Translations under genes and position numbers: made by a program
The notes under the pieces: model-generated
What the model saw: the letters and a program-made list of their open reading frames with translations, nothing else
The model's database searches: none
What the model was told of the DNA's origin: nothing
Shown: in pieces, positions 27,507-36,586 of the stretch
How the letters are laid out: the number at the start of each line of letters is the position of its first letter
Position numbering within the stretch: position 1 is the first letter of the stretch
Assembly (NCBI RefSeq): GCF_900188165.1
Contig: NZ_FZOS01000020.1
Coordinates: 1 to 63,392, forward strand
Origin: Edaphosphingomonas laterariae
GTDB lineage: Bacteria; Pseudomonadota; Alphaproteobacteria; Sphingomonadales; Sphingomonadaceae
Reading direction: 5' to 3'
Length of the DNA stretch: 63,392 nucleotides

Positions 27507-29621
27507 TCAGCGCGTGAACGCCTGGGCGTTGCCGGCATCCACATTGATGATGTTCGCGGTCGATTTGGCCGATGCGTCGGACGCGAAGAACAGCACCGCC
27601 TCGGCAATGTCCTCGGGCAGCACGTTCAGCTTCAGCATCGATCGGTTGCGGTAGAAATCCTCCAGTTCCTCGCCGGGATCGATGCCATAGGCGCCGGCCC
27701 GTTCCTTGCGCCAATCGCCATCCCAGATCCGCGAGCCACGGATCACCGCATCGGGATTGACGATGTTGACGCGAATGCCGTCCGACGCGCCTTCCAGCGC
27801 CAGGCAGCGCGCCAGATGCACCGCCGCCGCCTTGGCCGAGGCATAGGCTGCGGCATTGGGCGTCGCCGCCAGCGCATTTTTCGATCCGATGAAGATGATC
27901 GATCCGCCCTTCTGCGCCCGCATCAGCGGGAAGGCCGCCCGCGCGGCGAGGAAATAGCCTTCGACCAGCACGTCGTAATTCTTGCGCCACAAAGCGACGC
28001 TGGTCTCCTCGATCGGTGCGGACGAAGCCAGCCCGGCATTGCAGACAAGAATGTCGACGCCGCCAAATTCCACCGATGCGGCCTCGAACGCGGCGGCGAC
28101 CTGGGTCTCGTCGGTCACGTCGCAGACGGCCGAGCGGATCAGATCACGCCCGAACGCAGCGACCATGCCGGCTGCGGCGCCGTCCAGCGCCTCGGCATCG
28201 CGATCGGTCAGCAGCACGCAGGCACCGTCGGCCGCCAGCCGCCGCGCGGTCGCAAGGCCGATGCCGCCCGCCGCCCCGGTGACGAGCGCGACCTTGCCGA
28301 CCAGCGGTTTCGGCCTGGGCATGCGCTGGAGCTTCGCTTCCTCCAGCGCCCAATATTCGATGTTGAACGCTTCCTGCTCGGCCAGGCCGACATAGCCGCC
28401 AATCGCCTCCGCCCCGCGCATCACATTGATGGCGTTGGCGTAGAATTCGCCGGCCAGCCGCGCGGTCGTCTTGTCCGCCGCGAAGGTGATCCGGCCGATG
28501 CCGGGAATAAGCACGACGACGGGATTGGGATCGCGCATCGCGGGGTCGGCCGGCCCGGCGCAGCGTTCATAATAAGCGCGATATCCGTCGCGATAGGCGT
28601 CCAGCCGCTCCCCCAGATAGGCCCTGTCGTCGATCCGTTCGGGATCGAGCGTCAGGGGCGCGATCTTCGTGCGCAGGAAGTGATCGGGGCACGACGTGCC
28701 GATTGCCGCCAGCCGTTCGAAATCCGCTGATCCGGTGAATTCCAGCGTTTCGGCGTCGTCCGAAAAATGGCCGATCTTGCCGCGCGCGCCCGTCATCAGG
28801 CCGCGCAGGGCCGGCATCAGCCGCGCGGCCGCCGCCCGCCGGTCCGCCGGTGCAAGCGCCGCCGCCTTACGCCCGCCAAAGGCCGGCCGATCGCCCAGCC
28901 GATCGTTGAGATAGCGGGCCGCATCGCCGATCAGGTCGATCGTGTTGCGATAGCAGGCCTCCGCACTGTCGCCCCAGCAGATGATGCCATGGCCCGCCAG
29001 CATCACGCCGCGCAGGCCGGGGTTCGCCGCAACATGATCGCGCAGCCGCAACCCCAGGTCGAAGCCCGGCCGCTGCCACGGCAGCCAACCGATCGCCCCA
29101 CCCCAGATCGCGCGCGTCGCCGCCTCGCCACCAGCCGATGCCGCCAGCGCGATGATCGCGTCGGGATGGACATGATCGACATGGGTGAAGGGCAGATAGC
29201 CGTGCAGCGGCGTATCGATCGAAGCCGCCCGTGCGTTCAAGTTGAAGGTGCAATGGGGGAGATAGGCGACCATCTCGTCCTCATGCGCGATGCCGCGATA
29301 CAGCGCCTCCAGCCCCAGCAACTTGTCCAGATACAGGGTCGAAAAGCCGTCCAGCTTCATCGATCCGATGTCGCCGCCCGATCCCTTGACCCACAGCACA
29401 TCGACATCGCCGCCCGTCAGCGGATCGCGCCCGGCAATCTTGGCCGAGGTATTGCCGCCGCCGAAATTGGTCACCGTCAGGTCCGAACCCAGCAGGTTCG
29501 ATCGATAGAGCAGCAGTTCTTCCGGCGATCTGCCCGCCGCCTCGGCCGCCGACCAGCGATTTTCCGGCACGGCGAACTTCAAAGCCGGCACGGCCCTGCT
29601 CGCATCGGTAGCGGTAAGCAT
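27507..29621 (-). CDS. rhaD: Bifunctional rhamnulose-1-phosphate aldolase/lactaldehyde dehydrogenase
   Basis: This 704-aa fusion has an N-terminal class II aldolase/adducin domain (about 30-420) with GGGNTSAK near the start, the zinc-binding FTHVDHVHPDA region and MLAGHGIICWG. A C-terminal classical SDR domain (about 440-704) carries VTGAAGGIGLATARRL, LVCNAG and the YASAK active site. The aldolase half splits L-rhamnulose-1-phosphate into DHAP and L-lactaldehyde; the SDR half is expected to oxidise lactaldehyde to L-lactate, so the toxic aldehyde may be channelled. ATG 29621 has GAGG 5 nt upstream (ATG 29624 alternative; the far upstream ATG 29654 lacks one). It is the first gene of the minus-strand rhamnose operon. 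Confidence 0.93.
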   Translation of the reverse strand: MLTATDASRAVPALKFAVPENRWSAAEAAGRSPEELLLYRSNLLGSDLTVTNFGGGNTSAKIAGRDPLTGGDVDVLWVKGSGGDIGSMKLDGFSTLYLDKLLGLEALYRGIAHEDEMVAYLPHCTFNLNARAASIDTPLHGYLPFTHVDHVHPDAIIALAASAGGEAATRAIWGGAIGWLPWQRPGFDLGLRLRDHVAANPGLRGVMLAGHGIICWGDSAEACYRNTIDLIGDAARYLNDRLGDRPAFGGRKAAALAPADRRAAAARLMPALRGLMTGARGKIGHFSDDAETLEFTGSADFERLAAIGTSCPDHFLRTKIAPLTLDPERIDDRAYLGERLDAYRDGYRAYYERCAGPADPAMRDPNPVVVLIPGIGRITFAADKTTARLAGEFYANAINVMRGAEAIGGYVGLAEQEAFNIEYWALEEAKLQRMPRPKPLVGKVALVTGAAGGIGLATARRLAADGACVLLTDRDAEALDGAAAGMVAAFGRDLIRSAVCDVTDETQVAAAFEAASVEFGGVDILVCNAGLASSAPIEETSVALWRKNYDVLVEGYFLAARAAFPLMRAQKGGSIIFIGSKNALAATPNAAAYASAKAAAVHLARCLALEGASDGIRVNIVNPDAVIRGSRIWDGDWRKERAGAYGIDPGEELEDFYRNRSMLKLNVLPEDIAEAVLFFASDASAKSTANIINVDAGNAQAFTR

Positions 29622-29732
29622 CATAACCTCGTCAACTGAACCCCATTCTCGCATCCAGAGCTAACAAAGCCCTTGGCAAGTTTCAATCATATTCGCTAAA
29701 TATCGATCATCAACGCGCAGCAAGGATCGGAC
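29622..29732. promoter_or_regulatory. Divergent promoter region of the rhamnose island
   Basis: The 111 bp between the aldolase/dehydrogenase and the rhamnulokinase genes is AT-rich around 29690-29715 and contains two similar blocks, AATCATATTCGC and GATCATCAACGC, as loose direct repeats. It must hold the promoters of both arms and is a likely site for the DeoR-type regulator. No exact -35/-10 pair is claimed. Confidence 0.45.
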
Positions 29733-31151
29733 GTGACGGGCCTGACGATCGTTCTGGATATCGGCAAGACATTGGCCAAGCTGACGCTTTGGACGGCGGA
29801 CGGCCAGCTTGTCGCGCGCCGCTCGCGCCCCAATACGCGGGCCGATGCGGGCGACTATGCGGCGCTCGATTGCGCGGGGATCGAAGGCTGGCTTGCCGAA
29901 ACGCTGCGCGAATTCGCCAATATGGGGCGCATCGACGCGATCATCCCGGTCGGCCATGGCGCCGCCGCCGCCATCGTCCGCGATGGCGATCTGGCCTGCC
30001 CGGTCTTTGATTATGAAACGCCGATCGCGCCGATGCTGCAGCGCGCCTATGCCCGTGATCGCGACGATTTTGGCGTCACCGGCTCCCCGCTGCTGCCCGA
30101 CGGCCTCAACCTCGGCGCACAGCTTCACGCACTCGAACAATTCCATCCCGGCCTGTTCGCTGGCGACGCGGCGATCCTGCTATGGCCGCAATATTGGGCC
30201 TGGCGTCTTTCTGGCGTCATGGCGTCGGAAGCCACCAGCCTCGGCTGCCATAGCGATCTGTGGGAGCCGGTGAACGGCCGCCCGTCCACCATGGCGCGGC
30301 GGCGCGGATGGGCCGATCGCCTGCCGCCCGTGCGCCATGCGGGCGACGCGCTCGGCACGCTCAACCGCGAATGGAGCGAGCGGACGGGGCTGCCGGAAAA
30401 TGTGCGCGTCCATTGCGGGCTGCACGATTCCAACGCCGCGTTGCTCGCCGCGCGCGGCTTCCCCGAAATAGCCGATCATGATGCCACCATCCTTTCCACC
30501 GGCACCTGGTTCGTCGCGATGCGATCGCCCTCCCCCGCCATGGCGGCCGACCTCCCCCCTTTGCCCGAAGCGCGCGACTGCCTCGTCAATGTCGATGTCG
30601 CCGGGCGGCCCGTGCCTTCGGCGCGCTTCATGGGCGGGCGCGAGATCGAGACGCTGACTGGCATCGACACCCGCCGCATCGATATCGTTCCCGATCAGCC
30701 CCTGCTGGTCGCCGCCGTCCCCAAGGTGCTTGCCAACGGGGCGATGGTGCTGCCCACCTTCGCGGCCGGGTTCGGGCCCTTCGCCGAAGCGCGCGGCCGG
30801 TGGATCGCGATGCCGGCGGACGCGGCCGAACGGCGGGCGGCCGTCTGCCTCTATGCCGCGCTCGTCGCCAGCACCTCGCTCGATCTGATCGGATCGCGCG
30901 GCGCGATCCTGATCGAAGGGCGCTTTGCCGAGGCGGAGGTGTTCGTGCGCGCGCTGGCATCGCTGCGGCCACAGGATGCGATATACACCGCCAACGCGCA
31001 TAATGACGTCTCTTTCGGCGCGTTGCGGCTGATCCATCCCACCTTGCAACCCGCGTCCACGCTGGCCCGCGTCGCCCCGCTCGATGATGATCTGCGCGCC
31101 TATCGCGACAGCTGGCAGCGCGAAATCGCGCGCGCCGGAGGCTCGTTGTGA
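29733..31151 (+). CDS. rhaB: Rhamnulokinase (FGGY family)
   Basis: This 472-aa sugar kinase has a phosphate-1 motif at the N-terminus ([16 protein letters not shown]), the catalytic Asp region ([13 protein letters not shown]) and adenosine/phosphate-2 block ([11 protein letters not shown]). It phosphorylates L-rhamnulose at O1 with ATP. It starts at GTG 29733 with AAGGA upstream and overlaps the next gene by 4 bp. The context of isomerase and aldolase genes on the opposite strand supports rhamnulose as substrate over related L-fuculose. Confidence 0.9.
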   Translation: MTGLTIVLDIGKTLAKLTLWTADGQLVARRSRPNTRADAGDYAALDCAGIEGWLAETLREFANMGRIDAIIPVGHGAAAAIVRDGDLACPVFDYETPIAPMLQRAYARDRDDFGVTGSPLLPDGLNLGAQLHALEQFHPGLFAGDAAILLWPQYWAWRLSGVMASEATSLGCHSDLWEPVNGRPSTMARRRGWADRLPPVRHAGDALGTLNREWSERTGLPENVRVHCGLHDSNAALLAARGFPEIADHDATILSTGTWFVAMRSPSPAMAADLPPLPEARDCLVNVDVAGRPVPSARFMGGREIETLTGIDTRRIDIVPDQPLLVAAVPKVLANGAMVLPTFAAGFGPFAEARGRWIAMPADAAERRAAVCLYAALVASTSLDLIGSRGAILIEGRFAEAEVFVRALASLRPQDAIYTANAHNDVSFGALRLIHPTLQPASTLARVAPLDDDLRAYRDSWQREIARAGGSL

Positions 31152-32293
31152 AGGCCGCATCCTGCCTCGATTATCGCGAACTGGCCCGGCGCCGCCTGCC
31201 CCGCTTCCTGTTCGAATATATCGATGGCGGCAGCTATGCCGAGGTGACGTTGCGGCGCAATGTCGCCGATCTGGAAGCGATCGCGCTGCGCCAGCGTGTC
31301 TTGCGCGATGTCTCGTCGATCGATCTGTCTGCCGAATTGTTCGGCCAGCGGCACGCTTTGCCGATCGGGCTCGGGCCGATCGGGCTGGCCGGGATGAACG
31401 CCCGGCGGGGCGAAGTGCAGGCCGCGCGTGCCGCGCATTCCGCCGGCATCCCCTTCTGCCTGTCCACGGTTTCGGCCTGCCCGCTGGGCGAGGTCGCCGG
31501 CGCATCGCCATCGCCGATCTGGTTCCAGCTCTACATGATCCGCGACCGCGCGTTCATGCGTGATCTATTGGCTCAGGCGCGCTCGGCGGGCTGCACCGCG
31601 CTGGTCTTCACCGTCGACATGCCCGTGCCCGGCAGCCGCTATCGCGACTATCGCTCGGGCCTTGCCGGCGCACCCGGCCTTGGCGGCGCGCTCCGCCGCT
31701 TCGGGCAGGCGCTGGGCCGCCCGCGCTGGGCATGGGATGTCGGCATATGCGGCCGCCCCCACGCGCTCGGCAATGTCGCGCCGGTGCTCGGCAAGAATAG
31801 CGGGCTCGAGGATTTCTTCGCGTGGATGCGCAACAATTTCGATCCCAGCGTCACCTGGAAGGATCTCGATTTCATCCGCTCCGAATGGGCGGGGCCGCTG
31901 ATCATCAAGGGCGTGCTCGACGCCGATGATGCCAGGGCCGCTGCCGATCTCGGCGCGGACGGCATCGTCGTTTCCAACCATGGCGGGCGCCAGCTCGATG
32001 GCGTGCCATCGACGGCGCGGGCGCTGCCGCCGATCGCCGACGCGGTTGGCGGGCGGATCAGCATCCTGGCCGATGGCGGCGTCCGTTCGGGTCTGGATGT
32101 CGCACGGATGCTGGCGCTCGGTGCCGATATGGCGCTGCTCGGCCGGGCCTGGGCTTATGCGCTCGCTGGCGGCGGCCAGGCGGGCGTCGCCCATGTCATC
32201 CAGTTGATGGAAGCCGAATTGCGCGTCGCGATGGCGCTTACCGGCGCACGCAATCTCGCGGAACTGGGACGCGACAGCCTGGTCGCGGAATAA
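31148..32293 (+). CDS. lldD: FMN-dependent L-lactate dehydrogenase (LldD-like)
   Basis: This 381-aa alpha-hydroxy-acid dehydrogenase has the flavin and substrate residues of the family: [15 protein letters not shown] early, GPIGLAGM, the phosphate-binding [11 protein letters not shown] segment with catalytic His, and [21 protein letters not shown]. It starts at GTG 31148, overlapping the kinase stop (GTGA). In this operon it would oxidise the L-lactate made from rhamnose to pyruvate and pass electrons to the respiratory chain. Glycolate or another 2-hydroxy acid is possible but the context favours L-lactate. Confidence 0.88.
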   Translation: MKAASCLDYRELARRRLPRFLFEYIDGGSYAEVTLRRNVADLEAIALRQRVLRDVSSIDLSAELFGQRHALPIGLGPIGLAGMNARRGEVQAARAAHSAGIPFCLSTVSACPLGEVAGASPSPIWFQLYMIRDRAFMRDLLAQARSAGCTALVFTVDMPVPGSRYRDYRSGLAGAPGLGGALRRFGQALGRPRWAWDVGICGRPHALGNVAPVLGKNSGLEDFFAWMRNNFDPSVTWKDLDFIRSEWAGPLIIKGVLDADDARAAADLGADGIVVSNHGGRQLDGVPSTARALPPIADAVGGRISILADGGVRSGLDVARMLALGADMALLGRAWAYALAGGGQAGVAHVIQLMEAELRVAMALTGARNLAELGRDSLVAE

Positions 32294-32329
32294 GACGCGG
32301 CGACAACGCCGCCAAAGGGGGGAGAAGGA

Positions 32330-33379
32330 ATGAACGGCAACCCACTGCTCGGCGTGGTCTTCCATTGGCTCGGCGGCCTTTCGTCCGCCAGTTTCTACGT
32401 GCCCTACAAGCGCATCCGGGGCTGGTCGTGGGAGATCTTCTGGATCACCGGCGGCGTCTTTTCCTGGCTGATCGCGCCCTGGGTGATGGCCTCGATCCAG
32501 ACGCACGACCTGCTCGGCGTATTGGCCCGCGCGCCTGCCGACACCCTGTTCTGGTGCTGGTTCTGGGGCGCGATGTGGGGCTTTGGCGGGCTCACCTTCG
32601 GGCTCACCATGCGCTATCTGGGCCTGTCGCTCGGCATGGCGGTGGCGCTGGGGCTGACGACGATCATCGGCACGATGGGGCCGCCGATCTTCCGTGGCAC
32701 GCTGGGCACGCTGGCGGCGACGACCAGCGGCCAGATGACGCTCGTCGGCATCGCCATCACGCTTGCCGGCATCATCGTCGTCGCCCGCGCCGGCCACGAC
32801 AAGGAACGCGAACTGGGCGCCAGCACCGCCGATAGCGAATTCAACCTGAAGAAGGGCATCGCCATCGCGATCTTCTCCGGCGTGATGTCGGGCTGCTTCG
32901 CCTGGGGGCTCGATGCCGGCGCGCCGATCCGCGAAGCGACAATCGCGGCCGGCACCCATGTCCTGTGGCAGGGGCTGCCGGTGCTCTGCGTCGTGCTTGC
33001 CGGCGGGCTCACCACCAACCTCATCTGGTGCGCCATCCTGATCGCGCGCAACCGCAGCCTGGGCGAACTGGCCGGCCGCAGCGCATCGGAAACGCGCCCG
33101 CCGCTGGCCGCGAACTATGGCTTCGCCGCGCTGGGCGGCACGCTGTGGTATTTCCAGTTCTTCTTCTACACGATGGGCGAAAGCCAGATGGGCCGTTACG
33201 GCTTTTCATCCTGGACGCTGCACATGGCATCGATCATCCTGTTTTCGACATTGTGGGGGTTCAGCCTGAAGGAATGGGCCGGCACCTCGCGCCGGGTGCG
33301 GGGCAAGGTGTGGACCGGCATCGGCCTGCTCGTCGGATCGACACTGGTGATCGGCGCGGGCAATTATCTGGCCGGCTAG
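32330..33379 (+). CDS. rhaT: L-rhamnose/H+ symporter RhaT
   Basis: This 349-aa inner-membrane protein has about ten hydrophobic helices, an N-terminal HWLGGLSSASFYVPYKRIRGWSWE block and the AWGLDAGAPIREA and FYTMGESQMGRYGFSSW segments characteristic of RhaT (DMT-like superfamily). It imports L-rhamnose with protons. A good ribosome site (GGGGAGAAGG) precedes ATG 32330. It is the last gene of the plus-strand rhamnose operon and faces a second sugar transporter gene. Confidence 0.92.
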   Translation: MNGNPLLGVVFHWLGGLSSASFYVPYKRIRGWSWEIFWITGGVFSWLIAPWVMASIQTHDLLGVLARAPADTLFWCWFWGAMWGFGGLTFGLTMRYLGLSLGMAVALGLTTIIGTMGPPIFRGTLGTLAATTSGQMTLVGIAITLAGIIVVARAGHDKERELGASTADSEFNLKKGIAIAIFSGVMSGCFAWGLDAGAPIREATIAAGTHVLWQGLPVLCVVLAGGLTTNLIWCAILIARNRSLGELAGRSASETRPPLAANYGFAALGGTLWYFQFFFYTMGESQMGRYGFSSWTLHMASIILFSTLWGFSLKEWAGTSRRVRGKVWTGIGLLVGSTLVIGAGNYLAG

Positions 33380-33401
33380 CTGACGGGCCGGTTGGCCGCC
33401 A

Positions 33402-33441
33402 GGCTGGCACTGGCGCGGATCAGTTCGCGCCAGCGCCAGCC
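33402..33441. terminator. Long hairpin between convergent transporter genes
   Basis: GGCTGGCACTGGCGCG (33402-33417) pairs with CGCGCCAGCGCCAGCC (33426-33441) at 15 of 16 positions, loop GATCAGTT. It overlaps the last codons of the minus-strand transporter and lies 22 bp after the rhaT stop, so it is a likely bidirectional terminator. Confidence 0.65.
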
Positions 33442-34733
33442 GCATCCTTAGCCCGGGCGGCGTAGAGTCCGTAGAAGGCGACCCAGAGATAGCAGAGGAC
33501 GGGAACGGCGAGCGCCACGGCAAGGCCCTGGGCATCGGCGACGACGCCTGTGACCAGCGGCACCAGCGCGCCGCCGACGATGCCGAGGCAGAGCAAGGCC
33601 GACCCGCCCGGCGTATCATCGCCCAGCCCGCGCAGGCCGAGCGTGAAGATCGTCGGGAACATGATCGAATTGGCGAGGCCGATGGCGAGCACGGCGGCGG
33701 CCGAGGCCAGCCCCCATGAGAAAGCGGAGGCGCCTGCGAGCAGCACGGCGGCGGCGGCATGGACGGCGAGCACGAGGCCCGGCCGCCAGCGCGCCAGGGT
33801 CCACGCGCCGACGAACCGGCCGATCATCGCCCCGCCCCAATAGAGGCTGACCAGTTGCCCGGCCTGCAGCGCGGTGGCGCCGAACACCGATGGCTCCATG
33901 AGATAATTGGCGAGCAGGCTGCCGATCGACACCTCCGCGCCGACATAAGCGAAGATGGCGACGACGCCGAGCATGAGCTGCGGACGGCGGAGCAAGGCGA
34001 GGCCCGGCCGATCGCCCCGCGCGACCGGCGCTACGCGGCCCAGCATGTCGCGGCGCAACCAGAAGACGAGCATCAGCAGGCCGAGGACGACGGCGATGCC
34101 GATGAAGGGCAAGGCGACGGCTTCCGCCTCGACGATGCGTTGCGCGGTGAGCGCCGCGGGCGACATGGCGGCGGCGTCCACCTCCACCAGATCGTCGCTG
34201 AGGATGAGCCGCGCGCCGATGATCGGGCCGATCGTGGTGCCGAGCGAATTGAACGCCTGCGCGAGTGTGAGCCGCGACGAGGAACTGGCCGCCGGCCCGG
34301 CAATGGCGATCACCGCATTGGCGGCGACCTGCAGCGTGGTGACGCCGCTGGCCATGACGAACAGCGCGAGCAGGAAGCCCGGAAACACGCCGAAGCGCGT
34401 GGCCGGGATGAACAGCAGGCAGCCCGCCGCCATGATGCCCAGCCCGGCGATGATGCCGCGCATATAGCCGAAGCGCCGGACGATCATGCCAGCCGGCAGC
34501 GAAAAGACGAGATAGCCGATGAAGAAGGCGAACTGCGTCAGCATCACTTCCGCATAGCCAAGCGTGAACAACGATTTCAGCTTGGGCACGAGGATATCGA
34601 TGAGGACGGTGGCAAAGCCCCAGATGAAGAACAGGCTGAGGCACAGCCGGAACAGCGCCCGATCCGCCCCCGGCCCGGCCGCGCCACCCACCGGCGCTTC
34701 GATGCCCGCATTCATGCCCGTTCCACCGACCAT
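33420..34733 (-). CDS. FucP-type sugar MFS transporter
   Basis: This transporter of about 437 aa has twelve predicted helices and FucP-like features: LFFIWGFATVLIDILVPKLK in helix 1, the GMIVRRFGYMRGIIAG loop, and ASGVTTLQVAANAVIAIAG. The family moves L-fucose, glucose or other hexoses with protons. Either ATG 34733 (GGGGGAAG close upstream) or ATG 34715 could start it. Next to a rhamnose island that already has RhaT, it may take up a second deoxysugar or a hexose released from rhamnosides; this is inference. A GC-rich hairpin overlaps its 3' end. Confidence 0.85.
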   Translation of the reverse strand: MVGGTGMNAGIEAPVGGAAGPGADRALFRLCLSLFFIWGFATVLIDILVPKLKSLFTLGYAEVMLTQFAFFIGYLVFSLPAGMIVRRFGYMRGIIAGLGIMAAGCLLFIPATRFGVFPGFLLALFVMASGVTTLQVAANAVIAIAGPAASSSSRLTLAQAFNSLGTTIGPIIGARLILSDDLVEVDAAAMSPAALTAQRIVEAEAVALPFIGIAVVLGLLMLVFWLRRDMLGRVAPVARGDRPGLALLRRPQLMLGVVAIFAYVGAEVSIGSLLANYLMEPSVFGATALQAGQLVSLYWGGAMIGRFVGAWTLARWRPGLVLAVHAAAAVLLAGASAFSWGLASAAAVLAIGLANSIMFPTIFTLGLRGLGDDTPGGSALLCLGIVGGALVPLVTGVVADAQGLAVALAVPVLCYLWVAFYGLYAARAKDAAGAGAN

Positions 34734-34780
34734 CTGCTTCCCCCTTTGCGGCGGTTGGATCCGATTGCACCGGATCAACC

Positions 34781-34910
34781 GCTCCATGCTTTTGTTATGC
34801 CGCGATTTCCGAGTCAGCGGATGGCCCCATCTGCTTCGAAATCGCTCCATGCTTTTGTTTTACCGCGATTTCCGAGTCAGCAGATGGACCCATCTGCTTC
34901 GAAATCGCTC
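34781..34910. repeat. 63-bp tandem repeat, two copies, each a hairpin
   Basis: Two units begin at 34781 and 34844, each opening with GCTCCATGCTTTTGTT, followed by a palindromic core: GCGATTTC paired with GAAATCGC, and inside it GCAGATGG paired with CCATCTGC in the second unit. The copies differ at only a few positions. The layout (AGAGCG-type ends, hairpin, poly-purine TAAAACAAAA tail on the minus strand) resembles dispersed extragenic palindromes common in alphaproteobacteria. It lies between the epimerase and the FucP-type genes. Confidence 0.85.
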
Positions 34911-34923
34911 TAACGACCGCGCG

Positions 34924-36360
34924 TCAGACGCCGGACGGCACCAGCGTTTGCGCGAAATAGGGATTGACCCGTGCGGCATCGGCATAGCCGTCGGGTTCGA
35001 CCTGACAGGTCGGACACCAATGGCCGCCGCGCAGCATGAGATTGGGCGTCATGGCGAAGCGATGGCCGTCGGCGCACTGCCAGTCGACCGGCCGGAACGG
35101 CCCTTCGATCGCATCCGACAGGCAGGCACCGCCCCGGAACTTCGCCGCCTGCTTCATGTCGGCGATCGTCCAGTCTTCGGCCGCGCGCGTTTCATCATAG
35201 CCATGATCCATCAGCGTCGGTTCGCGCGATGGCTGGGCCAGCGCGTAATTGCCCCAGCCTTCGGGGATTTGCGCCCAATGATCGCGCGTATCGAAATAGG
35301 CCGAAATGTGCGCGTGATCGTCATTGGCGAACCAGTGCAGCGATCCGCCCGGCGCTTCGGCGAGCTTGCGGATGCGCTTGCCAATCGCGCCGGGAAAGGT
35401 GCCGCCAAGCGCCTTGACGATCCACGGGATCGCGCGGCCCAGTTCGTCGATGAAGCCGTCGAGCGTCTGGCTGCGATAGGGGACCAGCGCCTCCAGATGA
35501 TCGGAATCGCTATACCATTGGCCGTGGAAATTGCGGGTGGCGAACCAGTTGGGGTTGAGCACCTTGCGATGATCGCGAATGCCCATCGCCGTGAAGGTCT
35601 TGACCATGAATTCGTGGTTGATGACGCGCGAGGCCTGCCCGCCGCCCATATTGTAGAAGCCCCGCCAGAGCGTATCGGGCACGCCAGCTTCGCACAGATT
35701 GGCCATCAGCCGCCCCGAATCCCGCGCGGTGGACCATTCGAACACGCCGTTGATCGGATTGTGGAACATGATCGGATCGAAGATCCGCCACATCGCGGTG
35801 TGGGCCATGCCGGTCTGCCGCACCGACACCCAGTGCCGCAGCCCCGATTCAGCGACGATCGCCTCGGCCTTCGTCTTGCTGATCGCATAATGATCGAAGC
35901 GGCTGATCTTGATCGGATCGCCGGTGCGGCCCCAATGGATCGGCGGCATCCGGCAGCCGGTTTGCGCGACCGTGCCGATATAGACGAGGCGCACCTGATC
36001 GGGATCGGGCTGCGCCTTGATCGCGCGGACGATATTTTCCGCGCCGCCGACATTCACCCGCATGGTAAGTTCGGGCACGCGATCCGCCATCGGCGATACC
36101 ATGCCGCCGACATGCAGCACCTGCGCGGCACCGCTGACGCCGGCCAGCACATCGTCATAATTGGTGAGATCGCCGAAGATCACGTCGACATCGGGATCGC
36201 GGAGCCATTGCTTCACGGCCGGGCGATCGCGCTCGGAGGGGAGGACGAGGATGCGCACGCGGAAGCGATCCCGCCGATCGAGCAGTTCGCGCATGGTTTC
36301 GCCACCCATGTTGCCGGTGGCCCCCGTCAGGAAGACGAGTGGTCGCGTGTCGTGATTCAT
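34924..36360 (-). CDS. NAD-dependent epimerase/dehydratase-family protein with C-terminal Cys motif
   Basis: This 478-aa protein has an extended-SDR Rossmann start (VFLTGATGNMGGETMRELL), a VYIGTVAQ strand and an active-site Tyr-Lys pair in the DHYAISKTKAE motif. The Rossmann part fills about residues 1-300. A C-terminal extension carries a zinc-ribbon-like pattern (WQCADGHRFAMTPNLM then GGHWCPTC). ATG 36360 is preferred to an upstream in-frame TTG. The reaction is unknown; the position beside an oxidoreductase operon suggests small-molecule catabolism. A short palindrome lies 42 bp upstream. Confidence 0.8.
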   Translation of the reverse strand: MNHDTRPLVFLTGATGNMGGETMRELLDRRDRFRVRILVLPSERDRPAVKQWLRDPDVDVIFGDLTNYDDVLAGVSGAAQVLHVGGMVSPMADRVPELTMRVNVGGAENIVRAIKAQPDPDQVRLVYIGTVAQTGCRMPPIHWGRTGDPIKISRFDHYAISKTKAEAIVAESGLRHWVSVRQTGMAHTAMWRIFDPIMFHNPINGVFEWSTARDSGRLMANLCEAGVPDTLWRGFYNMGGGQASRVINHEFMVKTFTAMGIRDHRKVLNPNWFATRNFHGQWYSDSDHLEALVPYRSQTLDGFIDELGRAIPWIVKALGGTFPGAIGKRIRKLAEAPGGSLHWFANDDHAHISAYFDTRDHWAQIPEGWGNYALAQPSREPTLMDHGYDETRAAEDWTIADMKQAAKFRGGACLSDAIEGPFRPVDWQCADGHRFAMTPNLMLRGGHWCPTCQVEPDGYADAARVNPYFAQTLVPSGV

Positions 36361-36401
36361 GCCCGTCAATTTCCCCTCGATGCGCGGCCGCGCGCCATAT
36401 T

Positions 36402-36417
36402 TTTACGGCTTCGTAAA
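36402..36417. promoter_or_regulatory. Palindrome upstream of the epimerase gene
   Basis: TTTACG (36402-36407) and CGTAAA (36412-36417), 4-bp spacer, in an AT-rich pocket 42 bp before the epimerase start. It is a candidate site for a dimeric regulator such as the TetR protein at the end of the neighbouring operon. Confidence 0.4.
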
Positions 36418-36530
36418 TTTGATTTGCGTCGCCCGCAAGCATGTTCCGCAAGGCGGCAAACCCTTACGCCAACGGGCCTACCCCCCGATTGGACGGTGAC
36501 GTCGATGGCGACATGCGGGAACCCCATTGC

Positions 36531-36547
36531 ACAATGCGAAACATTGT
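36531..36547. promoter_or_regulatory. Palindrome upstream of the quinone oxidoreductase operon
   Basis: ACAATG (36531-36536) and CATTGT (36542-36547) with a 5-bp spacer lie 40 bp before the first gene of the 36.6-41.4 kb operon, where a promoter is expected. It differs from the palindrome at 36402, so a single shared operator is not shown. Confidence 0.4.
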
Positions 36548-36586
36548 TAGTAATGACTCACTTGTGAATCCAGAGGAGAGTAGCGG

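Noticed and set aside
34781-34910. CRISPR-like array
   Set aside because: Only two units, adjacent without unique spacers, each palindromic; it is a tandem extragenic repeat, and no cas genes are present.
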